In this document: positions 1-5,994 of the stretch, one piece after another
Position numbering within the stretch: the stretch's first letter is position 1
Layout of the letters: each line of letters begins with the position of its first letter
Assembly: GCA_040007395.1 (NCBI GenBank)
Contig: JBDTVG010000084.1
Coordinates: forward strand, 1-6,152
Source: DATGFK01 sp040007395
GTDB lineage: Bacteria > Chloroflexota > Anaerolineae > Aggregatilineales > UBA2796
Reading direction: 5' to 3'
DNA: 6,152 nt
Program-made: the position numbers and the translations under genes
The notes under the pieces: generated by a model
The model's input: the letters and a program-made list of their open reading frames with translations, nothing else
Told to the model about the DNA's origin: nothing
Databases searched by the model: none

Positions 1-537
1 GTTAAGACTGCTTAGTCTGCCTCATTCTTATACCACCCATGTGTAAAGTCCAGCTGAGATGGTAGCGAGATCGGAAGAATTCAATTTAACCTCTCCAATC
101 CAGAAGATACACAGAAAAAACATGACTTAACCAATAGCTGGATTTCCATCTTCAATAGAGTAATGGTTATTTACTTTCAAGATACACACACACTTTCGGT
201 TATCAAGGTAAACGCACCGTAATTCTAGGGCGATTGCATATCGACCAATTTGAGCATCCACTACTCGGCCTTCATGGATTGGCTAGCACTCTGGCAAAAT
301 CCTCAGTTGTGTACCTTACGCAACTTGATCGTCGCGCAGGTGCCAACTCAATGGCGCGATAGACAACTCGCTTGGATTCTCAATTATCGAGTCTGACCAC
401 ACCCAATCAGGCTTCGATCCTCAATTTAGCATAATTTCGGAATAACTTTTATAGATCGTCGTCAACTTTTGCACTAGATTCCTTTTATAATTAGTCAATA
501 CAGAAAATCGACTCATCAGGATAAGTAGAGGCATCGA
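1..537. other. Left intergenic region without a supportable gene
   Basis: No reading frame here has a start codon, ribosome binding site and protein-like composition together. One + frame stays open from about 159 to 362 (roughly 67 codons) but has no ATG and translates to nothing I recognise. The - strand frames are broken by stops. I found no tRNA-like cloverleaf, no long inverted repeat and no tandem array; a short CA run at 184-193 is unremarkable. The last 70 bases are AT-rich and hold the likely promoter of the following gene. The rest may be plain spacer or decayed sequence whose origin can no longer be read. Confidence 0.6.
486..491 (+). promoter_or_regulatory. Candidate -10 box (TATAAT) for the 538-1176 gene
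   Basis: A perfect TATAAT lies 46 bases before the start codon, inside an AT-rich stretch. No good -35 element stands at 16-18 bp: the best nearby match, TTGCAC at 469-474, is only 11 bp away. This is therefore a -10 assignment only. The expected transcript would start near 498 and have a leader of about 40 nt. Confidence 0.4.
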
Positions 538-1176
538 ATGGTTGACCATATCACAGTCGCACCGGACAGTGTTCAGAAGCGATACACCCAAAACCAAGAC
601 ATCATGAGTTTGATTCAGGCTAAGATGAAAAAGACCGTAGACGAATTTGCTCAAGGCGAGATCAGTCGAGAGCAGTTCCACAAGATCTACGAACATTATC
701 AGAGCCAAATGGTCATGGCAGCCCAAATGATTGCCGAAGCCGATACATTGGCGACCATAACTCCCGGTGAAACCGTCGCGCTGCGGCGTGGGCTAACCGC
801 CAAGGCGAAAGCAGTCACAATCTACTATCATGCAACGGGTCTGCTACTAGAAACGATTGGCGATTTTGATGCTCCCGTCGCCTTGATCTCCCCCATGTTG
901 AACAACATCGGCGGGCAAACCCAGCGCGGCAAAATCATGCCGACCCACAGCGAAAAGTTCCGCGACGAATGGCTGTTGTACGTACCGGGGAGATACACTA
1001 CGGCTGTCCTGCAGCTTTCCAATGAACCGGCTGTCCGTCAGATTGCCATTCTTGAAGGAATGCACCGCGATTTCGAGACTGCCAACGACACAGCTCTCAA
1101 AAGCGGCGATGCGGATAGTGCGATGCTGGTCTACCCATTTCAGTCGTTTGTACGTCGTTCGGTACGCAAGCCCTAA
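538..1176 (+). CDS. Unassigned 212-residue cytosolic protein with N-terminal helices and a C-terminal alpha/beta domain
   Basis: I do not recognise this family. The ATG at 538 is supported by AGAGG at 527-531, six bases upstream, and by a TATAAT box further up. There is no signal peptide or membrane segment, so the product should be cytosolic. Residues about 20-72 look helical. Within them, around 33-50, the pattern Gly-Glu-Ile-Ser-x-Glu-Gln-Phe after a helix resembles a SHOCT-like oligomerisation helix pair, but this match is weak. Residues about 80-205 look like a compact alpha/beta fold: hydrophobic strands near 92-108 and 145-160, conserved-looking clusters SPMLNNIGGQ (118-127), EWLLYVPGRYTT (144-155) and MHRDFETAN (175-183), and a final YPFQSFV (199-205). 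This alternation could suit a roadblock- or GAF-like sensor domain; that is inference only. The gene stands alone, followed by a hairpin at 1229-1258. Codon use and length suggest a real gene. Confidence 0.8.
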   Translation: MVDHITVAPDSVQKRYTQNQDIMSLIQAKMKKTVDEFAQGEISREQFHKIYEHYQSQMVMAAQMIAEADTLATITPGETVALRRGLTAKAKAVTIYYHATGLLLETIGDFDAPVALISPMLNNIGGQTQRGKIMPTHSEKFRDEWLLYVPGRYTTAVLQLSNEPAVRQIAILEGMHRDFETANDTALKSGDADSAMLVYPFQSFVRRSVRKP

Positions 1177-1228
1177 CGGTTCTTATTTCATCTCGAAATT
1201 TCCCCTTTTCCTTATCCCGCCCTAATCT

Positions 1229-1260
1229 TATGGAGATAGCCCTAGCGCTATCTCCATATT
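1229..1260 (+). terminator. Stem-loop, probable terminator of the 538-1176 gene
   Basis: The arms TATGGAGATAGC (1229-1240) and GCTATCTCCATA (1247-1258) form a perfect 12-bp stem with a 6-nt loop, 52 bases after the stop codon. The downstream T-run is poor (TT, then CAATTT), so termination efficiency is uncertain. The stem is nearly symmetric and could act in either direction. It also insulates the upstream gene from the yebC promoter. Confidence 0.6.
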
Positions 1261-1307
1261 CAATTTCAGTACAGTTCGCTATTTGCCGTTTCGGTTCTGG
1301 TTGACGC

Positions 1308-1337
1308 TTGCCCGCGCCTGTCAGGGTCGGGTATAAT
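1308..1337 (+). promoter_or_regulatory. Candidate sigma-70-type promoter of yebC
   Basis: TTGCCC (1308-1313, four of six consensus bases) and a perfect TATAAT (1332-1337) are separated by 18 bp. A better -35 sequence, TTGACG at 1301-1306, sits 25 bp away, which is too far to pair with this -10. Transcription would start near 1344, giving a leader of about 40 nt with GGAG (1372-1375) as Shine-Dalgarno nine bases before the yebC ATG. Confidence 0.6.
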
Positions 1338-1384
1338 CCATAATAGAACGCTTATATAGCAAAATTTGTGCGGAGAATTAGAAG

Positions 1385-2140
1385 ATGTCAGGTCATAGCA
1401 AGTGGTCAACGATTAAGCGTAAGAAGGGTGCTCTTGACGCAAAACGCGGCAAGATTTTTACCCGGCTTGGGCGGGATGTAACCGTCGCAGCCCGCGAAGG
1501 CGGCGGCAATGCAGACACTAACAACAAATTGCGGTTGGCGATTGACAAAGCCAAAGCTGCCAACATGCCCAAAGAAAATATCGATAGGGCGATTGCGCGT
1601 GGGGCGGGTGGTGGTGATGACGGCATCACGATGGACGAGATCACCTATGAAGGCTACGGGCCACATGGCATTGCTATTCTCATCGATGTGCTAACCGATA
1701 ACAGGAATCGCAGTATTTCCAATATTCGGCAGGCGTTTAACCGTGGCAATGGCAACATGGCTGAAGCTGGCTCGGTGGCGTGGCAGTTCGAGCGCAAGGG
1801 CTATATCGAAGTGCAGGCCGATGGAGTCGATCCTGATGAATTGTTCATGGTTGCCGCCGATGCCGGAGCCGATGACGTAGTACCGAACGACGAAACCATT
1901 GAAATCTACACGCCGCGCGAAGCCTTCACCTCGGTAGAAAGCAAGCTGTTGGAAAGCAAGTACAAAGTATCGGACTCGTATCTGACATGGGTTCCCAAGA
2001 ACGAGATGGATCTTGAAGTGAACCAGTCCGTGCAGATCATGGGTCTGCTCGAAAAACTCGAAGAACTCGACGATGTACAATCTGTTGCCTCGTCGCTGCA
2101 TATCACCGACGAAGTGGCAGAGGCTTTTGAGACCGCCTAA
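1385..2140 (+). CDS. yebC: YebC/PmpR/TACO1 family regulatory and translation-associated protein
   Basis: This is a full-length YebC family protein of 251 residues, the normal size. The N-terminus carries the family signature MSGHSKWSTIKRKKG (1-15) and then DAKRGKIF (18-25). The middle domain has YEGYGPHGIAI (88-98) followed by LTDNRNRSISNIRQAF (103-118) and the GSVAWQF stretch (129-135). The acidic C-terminal domain (about 147-251) is also present. The family was long annotated as a DNA-binding transcriptional regulator (PmpR, YebC). Mitochondrial TACO1 and later bacterial work point instead to a role on the ribosome, helping translation through difficult, proline-rich stretches. Which role applies here cannot be read from the sequence. 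The gene has its own promoter upstream and an intrinsic terminator after its stop, so it appears monocistronic although ruvC follows, a neighbour commonly seen with yebC. No frameshift or missing segment is visible. Confidence 0.97.
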   Translation: MSGHSKWSTIKRKKGALDAKRGKIFTRLGRDVTVAAREGGGNADTNNKLRLAIDKAKAANMPKENIDRAIARGAGGGDDGITMDEITYEGYGPHGIAILIDVLTDNRNRSISNIRQAFNRGNGNMAEAGSVAWQFERKGYIEVQADGVDPDELFMVAADAGADDVVPNDETIEIYTPREAFTSVESKLLESKYKVSDSYLTWVPKNEMDLEVNQSVQIMGLLEKLEELDDVQSVASSLHITDEVAEAFETA

Positions 2141-2165
2141 GTCCTGCTTCGGCTATCAAATTCCG

Positions 2166-2204
2166 GGCGATTATCCCCGTGTGCAGGTAATCGCCTTTCT
2201 TTTT
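2166..2204 (+). terminator. Intrinsic terminator after yebC
   Basis: GGCGATTA (2166-2173) pairs with TAATCGCC (2188-2195). Two further C-G pairs are possible inside the stem past a bulged T. The T-tract TTTCTTTTT follows immediately (2196-2204). This is a classical Rho-independent terminator placed 25 bases after the yebC stop codon and 25 bases before the ruvC start, so it should reduce or block read-through into ruvC. Confidence 0.88.
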
Positions 2205-2229
2205 CCAAAATGAGTAGTTAGGGCGACTT

Positions 2230-2724
2230 ATGTTAGTTCTTGGCATTGATCCCGGCACGGCAACCACTGGCTATGGCGTGGTGCGCGAAGACGACGATGG
2301 CAGCATTGTCGCCGTGACTTATGGCGTGATCCTCACCGATTCGAAGAGTCCGATGCCCAAGCGATTGCAAAAGATCTATCGCGATGTGACGGCGTTGATT
2401 GTGGAATACAAACCCGACGTTGCCGCCATCGAGGAGATGTTCTTCGGTAAAAACGTCACTGCCGCGATCACTGTGGCTCAGGGGCGCGGCGTAGTGCTGC
2501 TGGCTATGCAGAACGCCGAATTGCCGATCCGCGAATATAAGCCCGCGCAAATCAAACAGACCATCGCCGGATATGGCAATGCCCCCAAACCGCAAATGCA
2601 GGAGATGGTACGTAACCTGTTGAACCTCGAAACGATCCCGAAGCCAGACGATGCTGCCGACGCACTGGCGATTGCGCTTACGTCGCTGCAAAGTTCGCGC
2701 TGGGAACGGCTTGTTGAGGATTAG
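2230..2724 (+). CDS. ruvC: Crossover junction endodeoxyribonuclease RuvC
   Basis: RuvC is the dimeric, metal-dependent resolvase that cuts Holliday junctions during recombination repair, normally working with the RuvAB branch-migration motor. The 164-residue length is typical. The RNase H-like fold is evident: GIDPGTATTGYGVV (5-18) carries the first catalytic Asp7. AIEEMFFGKN (66-75) carries Glu68, and DDAADALAIAL (140-150) carries Asp141 and Asp144. The DNA-contacting segment KPAQIKQTIAGYGNAPKPQM (104-123), with Lys109 and Lys120, is also intact. The start at 2230 has AGGG (2220-2223) six bases upstream. No clear promoter lies between the yebC terminator and this start, so expression may depend on terminator read-through or on a weak promoter I cannot see. 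ruvA and ruvB do not follow; the next sequence is a transporter remnant starting 5 bases after the TAG stop. Confidence 0.97.
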   Translation: MLVLGIDPGTATTGYGVVREDDDGSIVAVTYGVILTDSKSPMPKRLQKIYRDVTALIVEYKPDVAAIEEMFFGKNVTAAITVAQGRGVVLLAMQNAELPIREYKPAQIKQTIAGYGNAPKPQMQEMVRNLLNLETIPKPDDAADALAIALTSLQSSRWERLVED

Positions 2725-2729
2725 CGTAA

Positions 2730-2966
2730 CGTCTGTTAGCGGCTGGTCTTGTATTCGTCGTGGAAGTTATCTTCGGAGCCGGGTTTGGGTTGACGACTAG
2801 TCCGGCGACCAATTCGCTCATGCAGTCTGTACCTGTGCCAAAGACGGGCTTTGTCGCCGGGATGCAACAAGCGATGCTTGTTGCATCAATCGTGATGTTA
2901 GTCTCCGCTGTGCTGACTTTTCTGTTTCTCCCCGATGTAGTCGAACGTACTCCCGACGTGAACTAA
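2730..2966 (+). pseudogene. C-terminal remnant of a major-facilitator (DHA2/EmrB-QacA-like) efflux transporter
   Basis: A frame open from 2730 to the TAA at 2964-2966 gives 78 residues, and a GTG at 2760 is the only plausible early start. There is no good Shine-Dalgarno site. The peptide begins inside a hydrophobic segment, then has GAGFGLTTSPATNSLMQSVP, the Gly-rich helix plus Pro-x-x-Asn ... Ser-Val-Pro loop common near the end of 14-helix drug exporters. A final hydrophobic helix ends in FLFLPDVVE, like the last helix of that family. In intact members the Ser-Val-Pro loop is normally followed by a conserved helix and a further stretch before the last helix. Here GFVAGMQQAMLVASIV follows almost at once, so an internal deletion is likely. 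More than 80 percent of a normal transporter (about 450-550 residues) is absent. A translated two-helix peptide cannot be excluded but is less likely. Confidence 0.7.
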
Positions 2967-3005
2967 CCCATCACAACGCCGAGTCAGTAGTTCCTAGAAA
3001 TGGGT

Positions 3006-3047
3006 GCGGCAAGTCTATCTCTACACTTGTAGAGATAGACTTGCCGC
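3006..3047. terminator. Perfect 19-bp inverted repeat between convergent genes, possible bidirectional terminator
   Basis: GCGGCAAGTCTATCTCTAC (3006-3024) and its exact complement (3029-3047) enclose the 4-nt loop ACTT. The hairpin lies 36 bases past the stop of the - strand binding-protein gene and 39 bases past the end of the + strand transporter remnant, the position expected for a shared terminator. Neither side has a real T-tract: the + side continues GAGGTAAATT and the - side ACCCATTTCT. It may therefore act as an mRNA 3'-end stabiliser, a factor-assisted terminator or a dispersed repeat rather than as a standard intrinsic terminator. Confidence 0.65.
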
Positions 3048-3082
3048 GAGGTAAATTGCAAGTCGTGATCTACGGAAACTGG

Positions 3083-5734
3083 CTAATCCTTGATAAACGT
3101 ATCAAGGTACGACTTGAGCGAGGGATCGGACTTGATAGCACAGCCCTTGTACCCTTTTAGGTAGTTGGTTGACGAGTCGGGCGATGATGAATCGATGAGC
3201 GGCAACGCTGCCATACATTCTTGGAACGCCTTTGCCTGCACTTCGGCATCCTTGAGCGCCGCATCCAGATCGGCATCCTTGAGGGCATACTTGTCAAAGG
3301 CTTCGTATAGCCATAGATACAACAAGGAAGTCGTCTGCGAGGATAGATCAAACATCGGGATCGAAACGGTGGTCGGGTCTTGCAGCAGGGTACCGATTTG
3401 CGTGTACAGGGCTGCGGCATCCGGCCCCTGTGCTGCTGCCAATGCTGGATCTTTTAGCAGAGAGTTCCGCACAGGCATCGACGAGAACAGTGTGACATTC
3501 CGCGAAAAGGCACTGATCACACGGTAGCACGCTTCGGGGGCCGCCGCTTTAGCGCTGATATACAGCGTCCCCATGTTATAGGTCACGGCGGTGAAGTCAC
3601 GGCCTTTGGGATACAGCGCTATTTTGTAGGTGGGGCCAGCTTCTGATCCGGGCAGGCGAAGGGCAAACCCGCCCAGACTTTCCTGCACGATAATCGCTTT
3701 TTCGGGCAGTAGGCTAATGTCGAACGCATTCAGATCACCAAGTTTGCGATACTTGATCAGCCCCTTCTTGGCAAGATCCAAGACCTGCCGCACGGCATCG
3801 ACGGTTTTGGGGTCGGAAAAGTTGATCGTCGGTGGGTTGGTGCGGAAGTCCAACGGCAAGCCACCATAAGCCGCTGTCAGGGAGAGCATATACGAACCGA
3901 AGGTGTTGAATGGTGCAAACGGCGGCGGATCTTTCGGATCCACCTTGAGCGCCGTCAGCGTATCCTTGAACGTTTCCACTGTCCACATATCGCTAATGCT
4001 GGCGGGTGGCGTTACGCCCGCCTTCGCAAAACGATCCGCATCGTACTTGAGAACATTCGGTTGAATATCGGCGGGCAGCGCGTAGGTTTTGTTGGAGCGC
4101 TGTACTTGGGCCATCACATTGCCGATCACATCGGCTTTGTCGAAGGTCGGGTCGGAGGCTAGATAGGGGTCAAGAGTCAGTACCGAATCGATGCTGCTAC
4201 TTCCCACCGCATTGAAGCTCAGGTAGAAGCAGTCGTATTTGTCGGCTGCCGATTTGAGCAGGTCCAGACTGGCACCCGTCGAGATCGGCTCTACTGTGAC
4301 CGCGCCCACTTGCGAATCGCTTGCCACGAAATCGGCGGCGGCTTTGCTCCACTGCTCTTTATTGGGGAAGGTCGGAATAAGCAAGTTCACGCCAAACTTA
4401 ATGCTGATCTTGCCTTCCGCGAGATTTGCCGCCGGAACAGGGGTCGCGACAACGAGCGAAGCTTTGAGCTTATCTTTGCGTTCATCGGCAGAGGCCTGTG
4501 CCTTGATCGCGCTGGCTTCGGCGTTTTGTAAAGCCGTCGCTGCATCGATGTTATCTGTCTTCATTTTCTGGTAGGCCACACCCAGATAATCCACATAACG
4601 CAGATCGGAGAGCGTAATGCCATTGGCAATCGACTGATCGATAAGCGCTTGAACTTCGGGGGTCACGTTAAGCTGGAAGCCTTGTGAGCCAACATCGGTA
4701 CTCTTGCCCACTAGACTCTTGCGGGCAGGCGACGATGCAAACGCACTGCTGACGACTTCGGCGCGGGTCGTTAGCCATGAGGCCAACGCATAGGCTTGGG
4801 TGGGATACTGTGTCCCGCCACTCAAGGCAAACCCCTGTGTCGCTAAGCCAGCTTTGCCACCGGGCAGCAGCGCCCCAACACGCACTGTGTCAGGATCGCC
4901 TTTGCCCTGAAACAGCACCGTCACGGCATTGTTGAGTGTCAACGGCGCTTTGTTGAAGTCCGCCCCGATCACACCCTCATCGTCAAGCTTCTTCCAAGTA
5001 TCCAGAAGGCTAGTGACGGCAGGGGTATCGAACTTGGGCGTATTTGGAATTGTGCTGCTGTCGAACAGTGGCTCATTGAGAAAGATCCGCAGCATGTAGG
5101 GTGTGATGACTGGTTGCAAGTCCATACCCGCTGTGATCACCTTGCCCGACGAATCCTTGACGGCGAGCTTACGGATCGCGCTTGCCATATCATCGACAGT
5201 CCATTTGTCATTGGGATACTCTACGCCGGCTTTATCGAAAGCGGCGGGATTATAGGTCAGGATAAAGGCATCGGCAGCCGTTGGCAGCGCCCACACCCCT
5301 CTATCCCATTGGAATGACTGCCAGACTGTTGGGAAAAAGTCGTCGGTATTGAGCGTTTTGTCCTCAGCAACCAGCGGATTCAGGTCGAGAAAGTAGCCAG
5401 CGCGAGTCGCTTCTGGCGAGATAGTGAAAATGTCGGCATAGAGCACATCCGCCGATTTAGCGTACTTTTCGACGGCTTCGAAATGCTTGTCTAGATCGTT
5501 GGCGGCGAAGGGCAAATCTGCCGCAACCTTCACGACATTAACCTTGATCCCCGGATGGGTAGACTCAAATTCCTGAATCAACTTGCCGTTGAAGCTGTCT
5601 CCCAAAAAAGGCGGGACGGCTAAACTGATCGTGACGGCGGTATCTTGCGCTCGCAAGATACCCAACGGGGCGATGGCAACCAGCCCTAGCACTGCCACCA
5701 GAATTGTCAGCATAAAACGACGCGAACTTTGCAT
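3083..5734 (-). CDS. Exported protein with two tandem extracellular solute-binding (family 1-like) modules
   Basis: The 883-residue product starts with a Sec signal: basic QSSRRF, hydrophobic core about 8-27, and likely SPase I cleavage after Ala29 (LRA|QD). There is no lipobox Cys, so it is not an obvious lipoprotein. Two modules of about 390-400 residues follow, 33-425 and 442-841, joined by an Ala/Pro linker (TPVPAANLAEG, 431-441). Each has the same landmarks in the same order: LDLNPLVAED / LTLDPYLASD (116-125, 519-528); VWALP / YALP (147-151, 551-554); YNPAAFDKAGV / YDADRFAKAGV (161-171, 564-574); WTVDDM / WTVETF (178-183, 584-589); and a closing helix ending in aAL.nAE.sA / aAL.dAE.qA. 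This is the two-lobed fold of ABC-type carbohydrate-binding proteins, usually about 400-450 residues with a single module. A 42-residue tail with Cys865 follows. The ligand is unknown. No permease or ATPase gene is adjacent, so its transporter partners must lie elsewhere, or it is a scavenging or sensing protein. Confidence 0.9.
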   Translation of the reverse strand: MQSSRRFMLTILVAVLGLVAIAPLGILRAQDTAVTISLAVPPFLGDSFNGKLIQEFESTHPGIKVNVVKVAADLPFAANDLDKHFEAVEKYAKSADVLYADIFTISPEATRAGYFLDLNPLVAEDKTLNTDDFFPTVWQSFQWDRGVWALPTAADAFILTYNPAAFDKAGVEYPNDKWTVDDMASAIRKLAVKDSSGKVITAGMDLQPVITPYMLRIFLNEPLFDSSTIPNTPKFDTPAVTSLLDTWKKLDDEGVIGADFNKAPLTLNNAVTVLFQGKGDPDTVRVGALLPGGKAGLATQGFALSGGTQYPTQAYALASWLTTRAEVVSSAFASSPARKSLVGKSTDVGSQGFQLNVTPEVQALIDQSIANGITLSDLRYVDYLGVAYQKMKTDNIDAATALQNAEASAIKAQASADERKDKLKASLVVATPVPAANLAEGKISIKFGVNLLIPTFPNKEQWSKAAADFVASDSQVGAVTVEPISTGASLDLLKSAADKYDCFYLSFNAVGSSSIDSVLTLDPYLASDPTFDKADVIGNVMAQVQRSNKTYALPADIQPNVLKYDADRFAKAGVTPPASISDMWTVETFKDTLTALKVDPKDPPPFAPFNTFGSYMLSLTAAYGGLPLDFRTNPPTINFSDPKTVDAVRQVLDLAKKGLIKYRKLGDLNAFDISLLPEKAIIVQESLGGFALRLPGSEAGPTYKIALYPKGRDFTAVTYNMGTLYISAKAAAPEACYRVISAFSRNVTLFSSMPVRNSLLKDPALAAAQGPDAAALYTQIGTLLQDPTTVSIPMFDLSSQTTSLLYLWLYEAFDKYALKDADLDAALKDAEVQAKAFQECMAALPLIDSSSPDSSTNYLKGYKGCAIKSDPSLKSYLDTFIKD

Positions 5735-5741
5735 GAATAAA

Positions 5742-5747
5742 CTCCTT
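5742..5747 (-). promoter_or_regulatory. Shine-Dalgarno site fixing the start of the tandem binding protein
   Basis: On the - strand AAGGAG is followed by seven bases (TTTATTC) and the ATG at 5734. The frame stays open a further 62 codons upstream, to 5920. That extension is basic, has no signal-peptide logic, and would bury the Sec signal in the interior. The ATG at 5734 is therefore the correct start. Confidence 0.92.
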
Positions 5748-5937
5748 GCTGTTGGACGCAGAGTAACTTGGGGTGCGCAAATTCTCCGCCAGCGCTTGCC
5801 CAGAAACCATTGACTGCTAAATCGGCGAGTTCTGTGGAGATTGCGACTATGGATCAGGATGATGTGCATTGCGCGTTCCCTGTCTATATACGAAAAAGCT
5901 ATAGAAAGGGTTGCTGCCACGCCCTTCGAATGATCAG

Positions 5938-5943
5938 ACTATA
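5938..5943 (-). promoter_or_regulatory. Candidate -10 box (TATAGT) for the tandem binding-protein gene
   Basis: The - strand reads GGTTATAGTCTG, with TATAGT matching five of six -10 bases. No -35 consensus lies at 16-19 bp. That position is instead flanked by the phased repeats at 5967-5994, as at activator-dependent promoters. Use of this site would give a 5' leader of about 195 nt. TATATA at 5885-5890 is a weaker alternative, also without a -35 element. Confidence 0.35.
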
Positions 5944-5966
5944 ACCAAGCGTGGGTATCAGATCGA

Positions 5967-5994
5967 TTGCAAGTCTGTCGCAATGCTATCGCAA
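5967..5994 (-). promoter_or_regulatory. Three TTGCRA direct repeats at exact 11-bp spacing, possible operator
   Basis: Read on the - strand toward the gene: TTGCGA (5994-5989), TTGCGA (5983-5978) and TTGCAA (5972-5967), each separated by 5 bp, so the period is 11 bp. A degenerate fourth unit, CTGATA (5961-5956), falls in the next phase and would overlap the -35 position of the candidate promoter. Direct repeats of 11 bp are the known binding mode of OmpR/PhoB-type winged-helix response regulators, which places successive subunits on one DNA face. The identity of any regulator here is unknown. Confidence 0.45.

Noticed and set aside
159..362. Open + frame of about 67 codons in the left intergenic region, considered as a gene or pseudogene fragment.
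   Set aside because: It has no ATG and no ribosome binding site, and the translation shows no motif I can tie to a family. Its length is compatible with chance.
1370..1379. Ten-base match GCGGAGAATT before yebC and, on the - strand, at 5789-5780 upstream of the binding-protein gene, considered as a shared regulatory site.
   Set aside because: At yebC it is mainly the Shine-Dalgarno region, at the other gene it lies well upstream of the start, and there is no symmetry or second copy to support a binding site.
2210..2221. Mini-ORF ATGAGTAGTTAG just before ruvC, considered as a leader peptide.
   Set aside because: Only three codons, no ribosome binding site, located immediately after the terminator T-tract; most likely chance.
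3157..4574. Several medium-length frames antisense to, or out of frame with, the binding-protein gene, considered as overlapping genes.
   Set aside because: They lie inside a clear coding region, carry no family motifs and have compositions expected of shadow frames.
5735..5920. 62-codon in-frame N-terminal extension of the binding protein, with ATG at 5920.
   Set aside because: It would place the Sec signal in the interior of the protein. The ATG at 5734 has AAGGAG at ideal spacing and a proper signal peptide right after it.
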